From positions 34,570 through 98,569 of the forward strand of contig NZ_PYVZ01000019.1 of NCBI RefSeq assembly GCF_003056405.1: a stretch of DNA of 64,000 nt, read 5' to 3'. This document shows positions 62,655 through 64,000 of the stretch, piece after piece (within the stretch, counting starts at the first letter, position 1; every line of letters starts with the position of its first letter). The position numbers were made by a program, and so were the translations under genes. The stretch is from Devosia indica. GTDB lineage: Bacteria; Pseudomonadota; Alphaproteobacteria; Rhizobiales; Devosiaceae. Under the pieces are notes generated by a model that saw nothing but the letters and a program-made list of their open reading frames with translations, searched no databases and was not told where the DNA came from.

Positions 62655-62703
62655 AGAGTATGTGAAACGCGACACAATGTCAATTATTTCATACACAATG
62701 TCG
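62655..62703 (-). promoter_or_regulatory. Promoter with twin operators for the membrane protein/XRE operon
   Basis: On the minus strand TTGACA (62678-62683) and TACTCT (62655-62660) have a 17-base spacer. Two copies of ACACAATGTC lie at 62672-62681 and 62693-62702, 21 bases apart and so on the same face of the helix. The first, GACACAATGTC, is an imperfect palindrome (GACA-N3-TGTC) covering part of the -35 box. Confidence 0.65.
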
Positions 62704-62909
62704 CACAGGAGCGACAGGGATGGCGCTGGGGAGGGCTATACGGACAAAAAAGATTGGCGGACAGGAAGGACAAGGCCGGTGAGGATCAAGCGGCTATCGA
62801 GGCTTTGCCACCCTGTCGACCTGCCCCCAGGCGACAAGGACACCAGCACGCCAATCACCGCCCAAGCACCACCATCGCCCCACCCACCGACCGTCACCCT
62901 CGGCCTTGA
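62704..62909. other. Spacer without recognised features
   Basis: No gene, RNA or strong hairpin is seen between the operator region and the IS481 end. Short open frames here have neither a ribosome-binding site nor a coding look. Confidence 0.4.
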
Positions 62910-63880
62910 TGTACAGACCTTAGACATGCCTGACAGGTGTTCTGAGACATGCCTGACAGTCAGGGCGTCCAATTGAGGTCGATTGTGTCGATCTGTGTTG
63001 CCCCGAAGAAGACGCCGTACAGACCGTCGCGGTCGAGGGGTCTGATGGCAACGGTTTCGCCACAAAAGGCTTTCGGAATGCGCCATTTTCGGCCCTTGAA
63101 GCTGATCATGCCGTTGGCACTGCCGACCCGGCGGACGATTTCGCCCTGGTCGTATTCCGGCTCGGGCAGGCGATCGGGGAATGGACGCGGCGAGGGGCGG
63201 TAGCGGCTGGCCGGAACGGCCATGTTGATGCCCTCATGGGGTCGATGATGGTTGTAAAGATCGCGCCAGCTATCGAAGGCTCGCTGGGCCTGAGCCTGAT
63301 CTTCGAGCAGGGCAAAGGCCAGCACTTCGGCCTTGAGGCTGCGATGGAAACGCTCGTTCTTGCCTCGGCCTTGAGGGTGATAGGGCCGGGCATGGATGAG
63401 ATCGATACCCAGTTTAAGCAACCAGACGCGTAGCCGCGTCCATTGGCCCGGCACGCCCGTGCCCCAGGGATTGCCGTTGTCGGTGTAAAAGGCCAGAGGC
63501 AGTCCATGCTGGCGCAGGATGGTCTCGAGCTGGTCGCGCACCGTGGCCATCTGCTCGTTGGCACAGGCCCTAAGGCCCACCGCATAGCGGGAATGGTCGT
63601 CGATAATGGTCAGGGGAAAGCACCAATGGCCGTTCCGCAGATGTACCTTGCCCTTGAAGTCCATCTGCCAAAGCAGGTTGGGCGCCTCGCGCTCGAACCG
63701 CCCAAGAGCCGGACCGCCGCCCAAGGGTGGGGTGATGCAGCCATTGCGCGCCAGGATGGCGTGCACACAGGAGACGGAAGGTGGCGGGGTGCCCAGATCC
63801 TGCAGGCGACGCGCGATCTTGCGGGCGCCCCAGGCCGGATGCGCTCTGCGCAGATCCAGGATCGCCTGCTCCAGGGGAGT
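62910..63880 (-). mobile_element. IS481-family insertion sequence (5' end disrupted)
   Basis: The terminus at 62910 begins TGTACAGACC and contains two direct copies of AGACATGCCTGACA (62922-62935 and 62945-62958), 23 bases apart, just outside the transposase stop, as seen in IS481-type ends. The other end is not present: transposase similarity stops near 63880, where an IS256-type element begins. This is an IS-into-IS insertion. Confidence 0.7.
62960..63880 (-). pseudogene. IS481-family transposase, N-terminus cut by IS256
   Basis: About 305 codons of an IS481 transposase: L-R-R-A-H-P-A-W-G-A-R-K-I (HTH_Tnp-type region), then the rve core with the D-D-E triad in Q-M-D-F-K-G, Y-T-D-N-G-N-P-W-G and K-N-E-R-F-H-R-S-L-K. 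The normal N-terminal helix-turn-helix, about 60-70 residues, is missing. The frame remains open to an ATG at 63979, but that stretch is antisense to the incoming IS256 gene and shows no transposase similarity. The catalytic core is intact, so it could bind DNA poorly but is unlikely to transpose. Confidence 0.75.
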
Positions 63881-64000
63881 GTCAGGATTTCCGTGTGTGG
63901 TCGGGCATAGTGGGTAAACAAGGAGTCCCCTATGTCTCGACGCAAAGAGCCTGCAATCCCCAATGAGCTTCTCGACCAACTGCTGGCAGGCGGCGCTGCC
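63879..64000 (+). mobile_element. IS256-family insertion sequence (left end, runs off window)
   Basis: The element starts near GTGTCAGGATTTCCGTGTG, where the IS481 reading frame loses similarity, and carries an IS256-type transposase gene about 50 bases inside. The right end and target duplication lie outside the window. Confidence 0.65.
63932..64000 (+). CDS. IS256-family (mutator) transposase, N-terminal fragment
   Basis: The first 23 codons, starting ATG at 63932 after an AAGGAG site. The peptide MSRRKEPAIPNELLDQLLAG matches the usual opening of alphaproteobacterial IS256/MuDR transposases (M-x-R-R-K-x-P-A-I-P-x-x-L-L-D-Q-L-L-A-G). The gene continues past the end of the window. Confidence 0.82.
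   Translation, partial: MSRRKEPAIPNELLDQLLAGGAA

Noticed and set aside
62960..63979. Intact IS481 transposase starting at 63979
   Set aside because: The segment from about 63880 to 63979 is antisense to an IS256 transposase start and lacks the expected N-terminal HTH.

Overview
The window reads as a chromosomal segment of a GC-rich alphaproteobacterium of the Hyphomicrobiales (Rhizobiales), most like Devosia or a close relative. That placement is inference. It rests on the two-piece permuted alphaproteobacterial tmRNA, the alpha-type SspB, a Rhizobiales-style intergenic mosaic repeat, long C-terminal linkers such as that of FtsZ, and the gene orders miaA/serB/ilvB, thyA..folA-hflK-hflC and ftsZ-lpxC-bamD-recN-ligA. 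No tRNA, rRNA, CRISPR array, prophage or plasmid module was seen.

Layout. 1-7.3 kb: the start of ilvB with a complete leader-peptide attenuator, a phosphate permease, a Nudix hydrolase, a cold-shock gene with a long leader, a glycine-zipper lipoprotein, DUF423 and MATE membrane proteins, then miaA and serB. 7.4-16 kb: hflC-hflK, folA, a GNAT enzyme, DUF4424, a MazG-like protein, thyA, and several small enzymes including a secreted alpha/beta hydrolase and a membrane-anchored nuclease. 16-28 kb: permuted ssrA followed by sspB, an RHH protein, a very large AsmA-like protein, a secreted phytase-like propeller protein, uvrD/pcrA, ybjQ and prmA. 28-36 kb: a pair of related 43-residue proteins, an Xaa-Pro aminopeptidase, an unknown secreted protein, ligA and recN.

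36-57.7 kb is the division and cell-wall (dcw) region, read leftwards: rsmH-ftsL-ftsI-murE-murF-mraY, a gap, ftsW-murG-murC-ddl-ftsQ-ftsA, a gap, ftsZ-lpxC-bamD. Most genes overlap by 1-13 bases or lie within a few bases of each other, so they are probably co-transcribed and translationally coupled. Three things are unusual. murD is missing between mraY and ftsW, and its place is taken by an ECF sigma factor/anti-sigma/DUF4394 module. murB is missing between murC and ddl. Two genes on the opposite strand separate ftsA from ftsZ. mraZ is also absent upstream of rsmH.

57.9-60.9 kb holds a CHASE3 histidine kinase, a stand-alone receiver and a REC-HisKA_2 kinase, apparently one signalling operon. 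60.8-62.7 kb holds a quinone-oxidoreductase-like enzyme and a membrane protein/XRE regulator pair with a clear promoter overlapped by two operator-like repeats. The right end is mobile DNA: an IS481-family element whose transposase is cut at its N-terminus by an IS256-family element that runs off the window.

No obviously new defence or biosynthetic system was found. The strongest leads are the ECF/DUF4394 module with its symmetric intergenic inverted repeat, the ilvB leader, the ssrA-sspB linkage, the twin 43-residue proteins and the operator-controlled membrane/XRE pair.
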